Below are positions 24,778 to 33,199 of a DNA stretch of 64,000 bases, in pieces. Source of the stretch: JBGMEA01 sp963674555 (lineage in GTDB: Bacteria; Bacillota; Clostridia; Eubacteriales; Anaerofustaceae). Where the stretch lies: positions 1,054,001 through 1,118,000 of the forward strand of contig OY771429.1 of the NCBI GenBank assembly GCA_963674555.1. The letters run 5' to 3'. A program made the position numbers and the translations under genes. The first letter of the stretch is position 1. The number at the start of each line of letters is the position of its first letter. The notes under the pieces are model-generated. The model worked only from the letters and a program-made list of their open reading frames with translations. It was not told the DNA's origin and did no database searches.

Positions 24778-25446
24778 ATGGCAAATGATTATAAACTTAA
24801 TTTAATGAAAACAAATATTCTATTAACGGCTGTAAAATTATTTTATGACAATGGTTATAATGCCACTTCATTCGGAGAAATAGCAGAACTTTGTGATATC
24901 ACAAAACCTTTGATCACATATCATTACAAAACAAAAGCCAATTTAGCTAACGAAGTGTATCTGTATTTTACCAAAAAGAAAAAAAACATCATTACCGAAA
25001 AAATCTATAGCCATTACGGAACATATGATCTTCAGGTGGGAATCGCAGTCGAAAATCGCGTGAGATTGAAAATATTAAGAGATGATTCAAAGGCTTACCG
25101 CTTTTATCACGAACGTGTTAACGCGAGTTTTGACAACATATTCACAGAGCCTTCCATCGATTTATTCAATGCGTATGACAGAAGATATCGTCTGCACTTA
25201 GATAGAGGAAACGACGAATTAAGAATCGCTGCACTTTCATCAAAAGCCTCAGCTGCGGCTATGATTATTTCTTATTTCAATGGGAAATTGGATTGCTCAT
25301 TCGAGTTTTTAACAGACAATCTCGTCGCTCTACCTTTTAAAGTCATCAATCTTCCGCAAGAAGAGATCGATGTTATCCGGTTACGCAGCAAAGAGATCAT
25401 GGATACACTTGATTTTAAGATCGCTCCATATTTTGAAGTAGAATGA
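24778..25446 (+). CDS. TetR-family regulator, tandem copy B
   Basis: 222 residues, same fold and length as copy A with an identical helix-turn-helix segment. Substitutions are spread over the effector domain, which may mean a different inducer. It is divergent from transporter B, and its likely operator is the palindrome at 24591-24606 (inference from position). A weaker hairpin terminator follows. Confidence 0.88.
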   Translation: MANDYKLNLMKTNILLTAVKLFYDNGYNATSFGEIAELCDITKPLITYHYKTKANLANEVYLYFTKKKKNIITEKIYSHYGTYDLQVGIAVENRVRLKILRDDSKAYRFYHERVNASFDNIFTEPSIDLFNAYDRRYRLHLDRGNDELRIAALSSKASAAAMIISYFNGKLDCSFEFLTDNLVALPFKVINLPQEEIDVIRLRSKEIMDTLDFKIAPYFEVE

Positions 25447-25478
25447 TCTATTTAACTATTAATATAGTCAGTCAAACA

Positions 25479-25512
25479 AAAAGGACACGCCCTTAAGGAC
25501 GTATCCTTTTAT
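25479..25512 (+). terminator. Terminator after TetR B
   Basis: Imperfect stem AAAAGGACACGCC / GGACGTATCCTTTT around CTTAA, then ATTT. Two mismatches in the stem. Confidence 0.65.
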
Positions 25513-26022
25513 TTCACCTAATCATGCGAACACAATCTTTATCCTTGTGCACTGAAATCCTCCATAATACCGCGAGCTCTCCGACCACTTAAATGTGTTA
25601 TAAACTTTCACTTAATAATTATCTGTATTAGTGTTTATCACTATGTATTTTAATAATTACGAGCCTTCAAAAAATGGGGAAGAATATCTGTAACATGTGG
25701 ACGGACGCGAATAACTCAATTTATTTTACGTGTAAAGTTATTTAATCGTATATAAACTGTTCAATATTATTAGTAATGGCTTTTAGAGAATAAGTTCGAT
25801 CGAATACATCGCTACATTTGAAGCGACCTATATATCATATTCCGTCTTCGAAAATTGCTCGAATTATTATAAAGTACAGAAAATCCTCGATCAAATATCG
25901 ATATTATTCTGATTGGATTCAATATGTGCTATAATACTTTTATAATTTATTAAATTCTAAGGTAGACGTACTGTTAACACTATTGTTGCTTTGTTTACGC
26001 TTAAGAATAATCGAAAGGATGG
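25513..26022. other. Gene-free stretch with an orphan operator and remnant leader
   Basis: No credible gene in 510 bases. It holds a near-palindrome ATTTTACGTGTAAAGT (25723-25738) related to the transporter B operator; the bases on its promoter side also resemble promoter B in a degraded form. On the minus strand a GGAGG (25559-25563) precedes a GTG ORF of only 12 codons (25514-25552). The arrangement looks like the promoter, leader and first codons of a lost third transporter copy. Near the right end an extended -10 box, TGCTATAAT (25927-25935), probably serves the ferredoxin gene. Confidence 0.5.
25723..25738. promoter_or_regulatory. Orphan operator-like palindrome
   Basis: ATTTTACGTGTAAAGT: differs from the perfect palindrome at 24591-24606 at two positions and is symmetric except for one pair. 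No regulated gene remains next to it. Confidence 0.5.
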
Positions 26023-26028
26023 ATGTTT

Positions 26029-26217
26029 ATGAAAGCTGTTGTAGATCGAGATGCCTGTATTGGGTGCGGAGATTGTGAAAAAACTTGTCCGGGTGTATTT
26101 CAATTAGATGCGGAGGATCTGTCCTCGGTCATTGTTGATGTGATTGCTCTAGATGATGAAGCTTGTGCGCAAACCGCACAAGAAGAATGTCCGGTCAGTG
26201 CAATTACGATAGAATAA
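26029..26217 (+). CDS. Single-cluster [4Fe-4S] ferredoxin
   Basis: 62-residue electron carrier. Cysteines C10, C13, C16 and C54 fit the ligands of Thermotoga-type one-cluster ferredoxins, with C20 and C46 in the positions of that protein's disulfide. I start at the ATG at 26029, 9 bases after AAAGGA; the in-frame ATG at 26023 is too close to that site. An extended -10 box lies about 95 bases upstream and a strong terminator follows, so it is a single-gene unit. It stands beside the methyltransferase cluster; low-potential electrons are needed to reactivate oxidised corrinoid proteins, so a link is possible but not shown. Confidence 0.92.
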   Translation: MKAVVDRDACIGCGDCEKTCPGVFQLDAEDLSSVIVDVIALDDEACAQTAQEECPVSAITIE

Positions 26218-26221
26218 AAAA

Positions 26222-26253
26222 TAAAGCCGCAACATAATGTTGCGGCTTTTTTC
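26222..26253. terminator. Bidirectional terminator
   Basis: AAAGCCGCAACA / TGTTGCGGCTTT stem with TAA-type loop and T-run, between ferredoxin and the convergent MFS gene. Confidence 0.88.
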
Positions 26254-26271
26254 ATATTAAGCAAATTAAGT

Positions 26272-27516
26272 TTAAACATCACTCAGTTCGCCGGCGTCTC
26301 TCGTTAATTTTTCTCTTTGTTTAACATAGTATTTCCATCCGAAAGAAAATACGATCATCGCACAAACGACCGGAATGATCGCTAAACGGAACATAACATC
26401 ATATTCAAAATGTGCCAATATGAATCCGGCGATCGTCGGTCCTAAAAAATTCCCCAGATCTAATCCTAAGAAATTTGTATTGCTGGCCACTCCGCGTCTT
26501 ATGGGTTCAACAGATTGCATGATCATGACTTGAACCGCCGGCGCCGCTGCGCCACGTCCCAATGCCGAACATGCTGCTCCTATCAAAATCAGCTTAAGAT
26601 CGGTCGCATAGGAGACCATAACAAAGGCACCTATGTAAATAAGCATGGCAGGATAATACACTTTAGCGGATCCGTATTTATCAGTAAGTCTTCCCGCAAG
26701 TGGCCTTGCTAACAATGTAACAAATGCGCTGATCGTAAAAAACATACCGATGTTTTCAATATTTCTCCATGCTCCGTAAGGGATCAAATATGTCATAAAC
26801 AAAGCAGACCCGATCGCCGAAAGCATTGAAGCAGTTGTCGGAAGAATCGCTTCTTTCGCAACAATATTTTTATACCAAGCTCCCAAAGAAGCTCTTTGTT
26901 CTTTCGATATCGGTCTGTTCGGAATAAGCAGCGTGGGAATAACTGACATCGAAGCCAATAACGTAGCCGTAAGGAAAATTCCCATAAATCCGCCGCGTTC
27001 ACTCCCGAATACATTTTCACCGACTGTACGAACAAATACCGCTAAACTCGGGCCGAATGCTTGCGCAACGATATAGCTAAGTCCGTAAAATCCCAACCCG
27101 GATGCCATTTTACTCTCTGGTAAGGACTCGGATGCTACCGTTAAAGCAAGAGAACCGAAAAATGCAAGTTGTACGCCGTGAAGCATTCGCATCAAAATAA
27201 AAATTTGAACACTCGGGAACAATGCGTAACCTAAATAGATGAACACTCCGCTTGAGTATACAATGATCATCAACATCTTTTTGTTCAGTATCGTGATGGC
27301 AGGGCCTGAGATCGGACGCATGGCAAAAGCCACTCCGTAATACAATCCCGCTATCAGTCCTGTTAATACCGCACCTGTACCGAGAAAATCCATATAGGTT
27401 GAAACGTAGGTATTAACGCCAAATTGAGCCAAACTTGTACAGACATTCGCTATTAATACACAAGTGAAACCCCTTGTCCAAATCGTTACTTTCTTATTTG
27501 TTTTTTCAGCGACCAC
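26272..27516 (-). CDS. MFS transporter, methyltransferase-cluster copy 1
   Basis: 414-residue major facilitator with 12 predicted helices, an N-terminal TIWTRGFTCVLIANV first helix, the loop-2 motif in YYGVAFAMRPISGP and a matching RPLAGRLTDKYG loop between helices 8 and 9. It is clearly paralogous to 27638-28921. I choose the GTG at 27516 because GGGAG lies 8 bases before it and the product then aligns with its paralogue; the frame continues to a TTG inside an inverted repeat at 27550-27578. It is the last of the minus-strand methyltransferase genes. Substrate unknown. Confidence 0.87.
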   Translation of the reverse strand: MVAEKTNKKVTIWTRGFTCVLIANVCTSLAQFGVNTYVSTYMDFLGTGAVLTGLIAGLYYGVAFAMRPISGPAITILNKKMLMIIVYSSGVFIYLGYALFPSVQIFILMRMLHGVQLAFFGSLALTVASESLPESKMASGLGFYGLSYIVAQAFGPSLAVFVRTVGENVFGSERGGFMGIFLTATLLASMSVIPTLLIPNRPISKEQRASLGAWYKNIVAKEAILPTTASMLSAIGSALFMTYLIPYGAWRNIENIGMFFTISAFVTLLARPLAGRLTDKYGSAKVYYPAMLIYIGAFVMVSYATDLKLILIGAACSALGRGAAAPAVQVMIMQSVEPIRRGVASNTNFLGLDLGNFLGPTIAGFILAHFEYDVMFRLAIIPVVCAMIVFSFGWKYYVKQREKLTRDAGELSDV

Positions 27517-27549
27517 TTTCGACACTCCCAACTTACCTTCATTAAGAAT

Positions 27550-27578
27550 AAGGAACAAATTCTTAACATTTGTTCCTT
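27550..27578 (-). terminator. Hairpin between the two MFS genes
   Basis: Perfect 11-base arms AAGGAACAAAT / ATTTGTTCCTT with a 7-base loop, 34 bases before the chosen start of the downstream MFS gene. May attenuate or separate its transcription, or be an operator. Confidence 0.55.
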
Positions 27579-27637
27579 ATATCATTATACTATAAGATTT
27601 ACTTCGAAATCGAGTATATCCTATTATTTCTTTATAT

Positions 27638-28921
27638 TTATCCTAATATTTCTTCCATCAATTCTTCTGCTTCTTCAATAGGTTCCAAATGCGTATTGTC
27701 GCATTGCTCCAAAGCTTCACAATGTTTTAAGTGAGTTTTCCAGCCTAACGCAAACACCACCATGGCAATCAAAATAGGTATTGTAGCTAATCGGAACATA
27801 ACGGAATAGTCAAACTTTGAGAGTATCAAACCTGCAAGACTTGGCCCCAAAAAAGCGCCCAAGTCCATCCCTAAGAAATTCGTATTGCTGGCAACTCCTC
27901 TTCTGATCGCAGGCACAGACTGCATGACCATAACTTGTACCGCAGGACCTGCCGCGCTCATCCCGGTAGCTGCAAAAACCGCGCCTACTACGATCAATGT
28001 TAAATCAGTCGCGAATGATACAGAGATAAACGCTATTATGTAAAGTGTTACAGCAGGATAAAAAACTTTAGCAGAACCATATTTATCGGTCAATTTACCG
28101 GCAATCGGCCTTGCAAGCAATGTAACAAATGCGCTGACCGTAAAATATAAACTGATGTTATCGATACCTTTCCAAGCCCCGTAAGGGATCAAGTAGGTGC
28201 CGAACAAAACCATACCGATCGCCATTAGCATTTGAACTGTAGATGGTCCGATTGCTTCTTTTGCGACGATATTCTTATACCATGCTCCAAGAGCCGTTCG
28301 CTCTTCTTGGGTAATCTTTTTCTCTTTTGGAAGTAAAATACACGGAATAACTGACACCATAGCGAACATAGCCGCCATGATGAATATCCCCATGAAACCG
28401 CCTCTTTCTCCGCCTAAAAGATTTTCGCCGACACTTCTTGCGAAAACCGCTAAGCTTGGACCAAAAGCTTGAGATGCTATATAGCTTAACCCATATACGC
28501 CCAACCCCGAAGCCATTTTACTCGGTGGCAATGAATTCGAAGCTACTGTAAGTGCAAGTGAACCAAAAAACGCAAGCTGTATACCGTGAAGCGCTCTCAT
28601 AATAACAAAGACTTCAACAGTTGGGAAAAAAGCATAGCCTAGATTGATGAATACTCCTGCTGAATAAACAATGATCATCAATGTCTTTTTGTTTAGTATC
28701 GTGATCGCGGGACCTGAAATTGGACGCATTAAGAAAGCAACGCCGAAATACAAACCGGCGATCACACCGGTCAAAACAGCACCTGCCCCAAGATATCCTA
28801 CATATGTAGAAACATATGTATTGACACCGAATTGCGCCAAACTCGTAAAAATATTTGCAATCAGGACCAGTGTGAAACCTCTTGTCCAAATTGTGATCTT
28901 TTTATTTTCTGTATTATTCAA
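27638..28921 (-). CDS. MFS transporter, methyltransferase-cluster copy 2
   Basis: 427-residue major facilitator, about 60% like the neighbouring copy by eye, with the same TIWTRGF start, RPISGP loop and RPIAGKLTDKYG loop, plus a longer Glu-rich C-terminal tail. The frame is open upstream for another 50 codons, but GGGGAGG six bases before a TTG at 28921 gives a product that aligns with the paralogue, so I prefer this non-ATG start. It lies behind the UroD-family operon, separated by a strong terminator and a 370-base gap, so it probably has its own promoter. Confidence 0.86.
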   Translation of the reverse strand: MNNTENKKITIWTRGFTLVLIANIFTSLAQFGVNTYVSTYVGYLGAGAVLTGVIAGLYFGVAFLMRPISGPAITILNKKTLMIIVYSAGVFINLGYAFFPTVEVFVIMRALHGIQLAFFGSLALTVASNSLPPSKMASGLGVYGLSYIASQAFGPSLAVFARSVGENLLGGERGGFMGIFIMAAMFAMVSVIPCILLPKEKKITQEERTALGAWYKNIVAKEAIGPSTVQMLMAIGMVLFGTYLIPYGAWKGIDNISLYFTVSAFVTLLARPIAGKLTDKYGSAKVFYPAVTLYIIAFISVSFATDLTLIVVGAVFAATGMSAAGPAVQVMVMQSVPAIRRGVASNTNFLGMDLGAFLGPSLAGLILSKFDYSVMFRLATIPILIAMVVFALGWKTHLKHCEALEQCDNTHLEPIEEAEELMEEILG

Positions 28922-29387
28922 TGGTAACCTCCCCATCAAAAAACAGATTCGAGAATTGACCGAACCACGTTCGACCCACCCATGTTGCACTTTAGTTAGT
29001 TTTGTACTCTTATTAGCATGCAGATGAATAATTTTGTTAATAACGTTATCAAAAAATCCTAAATCAATCATGATCGGATTTCATGTGCAAAGTTGTTCGA
29101 TATTCATTACATCACTCTAAGTTAGTTCCAGTGGAATAAATAAAAGTGTAAACAGAATTTGTGTTTTGATGTGTGATAATAAAATAAGTTATCGATCTAT
29201 ATGCACTAAAGCTTTCTTCCTCCTCGAAAGCATCTATTCAAAAATCCTTATTACAAATGCTTGAATCTCACCTGAATTATTGAATAGATCGATTGCATAT
29301 ACTCCTTAACCCATTCAGTATAATAATCATTTATCGGAATGTCAATCATTTTTGAGTAATATTTAGTTTTAATTCTAACTTTTTGAA
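28922..29387. other. Gene-free region upstream of MFS copy 2
   Basis: About 465 bases without a credible gene. It holds ATCTATTCAA (29232-29241) and its inverse TTGAATAGAT (29280-29289) and other AT-rich repeats, and presumably the promoter of the MFS gene. I found no consensus promoter with confidence. Confidence 0.4.
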
Positions 29388-29423
29388 AAAAAATACCTCT
29401 CACAAAAATGTGAGAGGTATTTT
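29388..29423 (-). terminator. Terminator of the UroD-family operon
   Basis: Perfect 15-base arms AAAATACCTCTCACA / TGTGAGAGGTATTTT with an AAAA loop; T-run follows on the minus strand. Confidence 0.9.
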
Positions 29424-29444
29424 ATAAAGAATGATTGGTATATC

Positions 29445-30827
29445 TTATTCAAAAGATGATTTTGGATAGGGAACCATTGCACAATATTTCTCATACTGTT
29501 GTCGCATCAGCGGTATGGCGCGCTCGCCAGGTATTGGATAATCAGCAATATATTCATCGAATGGTAAATCATATTTAGACTTAAATTCCGGATAATCCTT
29601 TAGGTAAGGTTTTACTGTATCTTGGAAATTGACAAAATCAAATTCTGTTGAAACTCTCTGTCCTGCATTGTCATACTTAATATTTTCCCTCGCATACTCC
29701 ATAACTGCTATATAATTTTCAATATTTATATCATTAACAGATAAAGCTTGTTTGTCGAAAGAAAATTGATAATTTCCACCGGGAGCCATGATATCGATCA
29801 ACTCTTTTGCTTTATCGATACATTGCTGCTTCGTATTCGATCGAAGGAATGTGATCGGGTACATACCGCCGATAATATGTTTTTTGCCGAGTTTATCTTT
29901 GATTTTCTGCGCGTCTCCGTATTCAAACATCATTCTGCAACCGGCAGGCAAATCATACAAGTGATCAAGGAATCTCATCCAATCACCTTCACAGAATAGG
30001 AACATATGCATATTCCTTTCACCGGCGATATGACAAAGCTTTGCGAAATTCGGCCAATAGAATTTCTCAAAATCTTTAGTATTTAAAAATACTCCCATAT
30101 GCGTCATAATGGCACTGCATCCCGTAATATCCATATAAGGAACTTGCTGCATAGCGATATTTTTCGGCATCAACGCTTCCATAGCATCCAAAACTTTTTG
30201 AGGTCTTCTTTTCATATCGATCGTCATATTGACAAACCCTCTGTATGTATCAGCAATCTCATCAAAGGGAACCCCACTCATACTCATAGGGGCAGAAGCA
30301 GTGAAATAACCGTACTTTTCCTGTATATCATGCGAAGCTCTCATCAATACGGACATCATATCCATTCTTGATAAATAGTTTCTCAGATAGCTGATCGCAT
30401 ACATCGTCGGACTTTTTTGATAGTTGCCATGCATCCTCGGAATAACTTTTTCACCAATAAAAGTTTCGGGATCCGCAATTAACTCATCATACTCATCAAC
30501 TTCCATAATGCAACTTTCGGGGTGTTGGATAAAGCCTGAAGAACTCATTTGCATGAAGTTATTTTTTGTCAACATACCGCCTACAGCATTACGTGCAAAT
30601 ACTGCACCGAATTCATCTCCTCGTAGTATCTCTTGACCTTTTTCCATGATCTCAATAACTTCATCATATTGGTAGTTATACTGTGTCATCATTAAATCTT
30701 TGCCCGCATATTCGATCAATAATTCAAGACTTATACCATCACTAACCGGGGCGCGTTCAGGGATGATCCCCGAATACAGGTCCGTATACAATTTGGTTCG
30801 TTGCGCTTTTAAAGTTTTAGCATCCAT
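29445..30827 (-). CDS. UroD-family methyltransferase, FCEGDW subtype, C-terminally extended
   Basis: 460 residues. The UroD-like region resembles the protein at 5713-6858 (TKLYTDLYSG start, KDFEKFYWPNFAKL, C-I-D-K-A-K-E, APGGNY loop) and carries FLFCEGDW where zinc-dependent family members have HxCG. The last 75 residues, beyond the end of its relative, are extra and rich in Tyr, Pro and Asp. I start at the ATG at 30827 with AGGAG 8 bases upstream; 12 more codons are open before it. Last gene of the operon, followed by a strong terminator. Likely a substrate-specific methyltransferase that uses the corrinoid protein at 34358; substrate unknown. Confidence 0.8.
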   Translation of the reverse strand: MDAKTLKAQRTKLYTDLYSGIIPERAPVSDGISLELLIEYAGKDLMMTQYNYQYDEVIEIMEKGQEILRGDEFGAVFARNAVGGMLTKNNFMQMSSSGFIQHPESCIMEVDEYDELIADPETFIGEKVIPRMHGNYQKSPTMYAISYLRNYLSRMDMMSVLMRASHDIQEKYGYFTASAPMSMSGVPFDEIADTYRGFVNMTIDMKRRPQKVLDAMEALMPKNIAMQQVPYMDITGCSAIMTHMGVFLNTKDFEKFYWPNFAKLCHIAGERNMHMFLFCEGDWMRFLDHLYDLPAGCRMMFEYGDAQKIKDKLGKKHIIGGMYPITFLRSNTKQQCIDKAKELIDIMAPGGNYQFSFDKQALSVNDINIENYIAVMEYARENIKYDNAGQRVSTEFDFVNFQDTVKPYLKDYPEFKSKYDLPFDEYIADYPIPGERAIPLMRQQYEKYCAMVPYPKSSFE

Positions 30828-30932
30828 AAATTTTCTCCTAAATTTTATTAGCAAGTAAAACAATCTTGCTTTTATGAAAACTCAAGTTGCGCACTCATAT
30901 ATCCTCAATTTAATTCTGTGACAAAAAGCAAA

Positions 30933-31922
30933 CTAAAACATTTCTTTACTCATTTTATCGATCTCTTTACTGACTGCTTCGTATACGCCCGGATAGGTAC
31001 TGCCCGGTCCGCCGGCTGCCAAACAAGGAATAAAATAATGCTTTTCGTTTGTTTCACAAGCTCTGCGTACTTCTTTAGCGATCGATTCAGGTGACCAATC
31101 TGCCTTATCGATCACACCGTTGTCTAGATCACCCATCCACGAAACGCCTTTCGGACCCCATTCTTTTGCAAGTTCGGGGACATTATTCGTCGTCGTGCAA
31201 CCTTGCAGGATATCGATATGCATCTCTGACATATAACCCGCTAAATTCGCAACATATGAATCGCTGTGATGCACGACAAGTTCAACACCATTATCTTTAT
31301 AGGCTCCGTATATCTTCCGAAAAGCCGGTACGATAAATTCTTCGAACATGTCCGGCGCCAAGAATGAAGATCGATAGCTACCCCAATCGTCGTGGTGGAA
31401 GATCCCTTCAGGATGAAAATTTTCACAAAGCAGATTGGCATATTTTACTTCCCAATCAACCAAAAAATCGATCAGTTCATGTGTTGCCTCCGGTTCTTCG
31501 TAGAAATTCAATAAAGCATTATCCATGCCCTGTAAATGATGCAGCTGCTCAAAAATACCCGGAGCAACCATGCAAGTTGCAAATACTTCATTACGATCGA
31601 TCGCTTCGGCATTTGGCTTAAACTTATCCCAAGCTTCTTGTGGATAATCTAGATTCGGAGCTTTCACTACATCTCTCCATTTTGTAATGTCTTTTATCAC
31701 AAAATGCTCTTCATCGTGTACAGGAAACCCTCCCGGCACCCCCTCTGGCCAAGAGTAAGTTACCCCCCATGAGTTGACCCAAGTAGATCCGGGTCCACCC
31801 CTGCCGCTTGAAGCTGAAATCGGATCACCGAAAATCATTGCGATCGCTTCATACTGATTTACAAATCTGTCAGGATCTCCTCCTCTTATGGTTTCAATCA
31901 AATTTTGTTTTTTAGTTAGCAT
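30933..31922 (-). CDS. UroD-family methyltransferase-like protein, HHSDS subtype
   Basis: 329 residues, the shortest of the four in this operon. It has the HHDDWGSYRSSF motif shared with the two neighbouring genes (FHDDWGSQR, IHDDWGSQR), but VVHHSDSY near residue 217 stands where those have LHSCGH, so the zinc-binding cysteine is replaced. A Cys occurs later in FIPCLAAGG. The start at 31922 puts GGGAGG 8 bases upstream; an ATG two codons earlier is too near that site. Gaps of about 100 bases on both sides fit one operon. It may bind a different metal ligand set, or act on a different methyl donor; family membership is clear, function inferred. Confidence 0.78.
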   Translation of the reverse strand: MLTKKQNLIETIRGGDPDRFVNQYEAIAMIFGDPISASSGRGGPGSTWVNSWGVTYSWPEGVPGGFPVHDEEHFVIKDITKWRDVVKAPNLDYPQEAWDKFKPNAEAIDRNEVFATCMVAPGIFEQLHHLQGMDNALLNFYEEPEATHELIDFLVDWEVKYANLLCENFHPEGIFHHDDWGSYRSSFLAPDMFEEFIVPAFRKIYGAYKDNGVELVVHHSDSYVANLAGYMSEMHIDILQGCTTTNNVPELAKEWGPKGVSWMGDLDNGVIDKADWSPESIAKEVRRACETNEKHYFIPCLAAGGPGSTYPGVYEAVSKEIDKMSKEMF

Positions 31923-32026
31923 GCACATTCCTCCCTATCTCTTCTATAACAAAATATTTCCGTACTTGCTCGCAGAAGAAAACAAAAAGAGGATGTCAAT
32001 AACATCCTCCTTCTGAAAAGTCTTGC

Positions 32027-33124
32027 TTAAAGTTCGCAATATTTAATTCTTGATTGTTTATATAATTCTTCTCTGAATGCCGGTGTCATCATAGCCATAG
32101 CGCCAAAACCTAATGTCGCGGGTTTACCTTTTTGGCAATACTTTTCGACAAATTCAGCAGCGGCAGCTCTTTGTTCTTCTTCTGTAGCTGTCTCTGGGTC
32201 AAACGTCACTTCAGGCTTTACGCTGATAATGATTTGGTCACCGTATTCTTCATATATTTTTTTTGTATCGTTCATAGGTTGAGGGCTCCATGCGTCCCAA
32301 CCGGCTGCTATCATACACGGTACTCTGGATGCGATATGTCCGCAACTATGTAATTCAGCGATCAATCCTTTTGAGTGGATATGATCAACGATCTTCTTCA
32401 TGTAAGGTACGATCATTTCCATTGCAGTCGCTTCAGAGAAGAAAGGTGATCTCTGAGAACCCCAATCGTCATGGATCGTAAATCCATCGATATAGTCATA
32501 ATGTTCTACAAATTTATCAACTAATCGAATACCGAGATCTGTAGTTGCTTCAAACAATTCATGCAAAGCATCTTTTTGGTCTTCATCGATCAATGCGGTA
32601 GCGGCGTTTACGAAACCCATAAAAGAAATCAAACGCTCGAACCAAAATCCGTTTTGGATCCAAACTGTATTATATCTGTCAGGTGTTAAATAAGTGCCGT
32701 TATTTGCTTTTGCACTGCCTTCCCAATCGTAACTATCGATATCGGGGAACTGAAGTACATCTTTCCAATCGTTTGCATCCTCAAACGGATGCGGTACGTC
32801 TGTTCGTTCGATCGATCCGCCCGCTGACGGAACAAATATCCATTCGATCCCAAACATATCTTTTACATATCCTTCTTGCGGCGGCATAGCGTTTGCTTCC
32901 ATTACCATTCCACGAGATATATTTTCAGGATTAACAGCAGGTGCAAATAATTTTGATTCGAGGCCGGTCAATTGCCAAATCGGTTCCCTTTTCATTGTAG
33001 CAAGATATGCATCTCTGAGGCTTGTCGGGTAATCGAACATCGGTGTTCCGGGCATTCCGGGGAACATTCCGGGCATTTCGCCTACGATCTGCAACTCTTT
33101 CTCGTCAAATTTTGGATGTGCCAT
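32027..33124 (-). CDS. UroD-family methyltransferase, HSCGH subtype, copy 1
   Basis: 365 residues. Contains HDDWGSQRSPFFS and the zinc-site-like LHSCGH near residue 259, followed by AAGWDAWSPQPMND and a late Cys (EKYCQKGK), the layout H-x-C ... C of the MtaA/CmuA group. It is closely related to the next gene upstream (33200-34279): both start with a PKFDEKEL segment and share PGxFPGxPGTPxFDYP and most of the core. GAGGAG precedes the ATG. Predicted to move a methyl group to or from the corrinoid protein encoded two genes upstream; the methyl donor is unknown. Confidence 0.83.
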   Translation of the reverse strand: MAHPKFDEKELQIVGEMPGMFPGMPGTPMFDYPTSLRDAYLATMKREPIWQLTGLESKLFAPAVNPENISRGMVMEANAMPPQEGYVKDMFGIEWIFVPSAGGSIERTDVPHPFEDANDWKDVLQFPDIDSYDWEGSAKANNGTYLTPDRYNTVWIQNGFWFERLISFMGFVNAATALIDEDQKDALHELFEATTDLGIRLVDKFVEHYDYIDGFTIHDDWGSQRSPFFSEATAMEMIVPYMKKIVDHIHSKGLIAELHSCGHIASRVPCMIAAGWDAWSPQPMNDTKKIYEEYGDQIIISVKPEVTFDPETATEEEQRAAAAEFVEKYCQKGKPATLGFGAMAMMTPAFREELYKQSRIKYCEL

Positions 33125-33199
33125 ATTTATCTCTCCTCAATTTTAGAATATACGAACCAACAGGGAACTCACCCTATTGATTCGTATATTTATTTTGTA

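Larger units (their letters stand above)
20365..25446. repeat. Tandem duplication of a GPH transporter / TetR unit
   Basis: Two head-to-tail units (20365-22842 and 22927-25446), each with a minus-strand transporter and a divergent plus-strand TetR gene. The transporter genes are almost identical for long stretches, the TetR genes less so outside the helix-turn-helix, and the intergenic regions have largely diverged apart from the leader next to the start codon (TACCTCCTTAATTTG). The small membrane protein gene exists only behind unit A. Confidence 0.93.

Noticed and set aside
29232..29289. ATCTATTCAA ... TTGAATAGAT inverted repeat as a terminator or attachment site
   Set aside because: 38-base loop, AT-rich, no T-run and no mobile gene nearby; probably chance or a minor regulatory structure.
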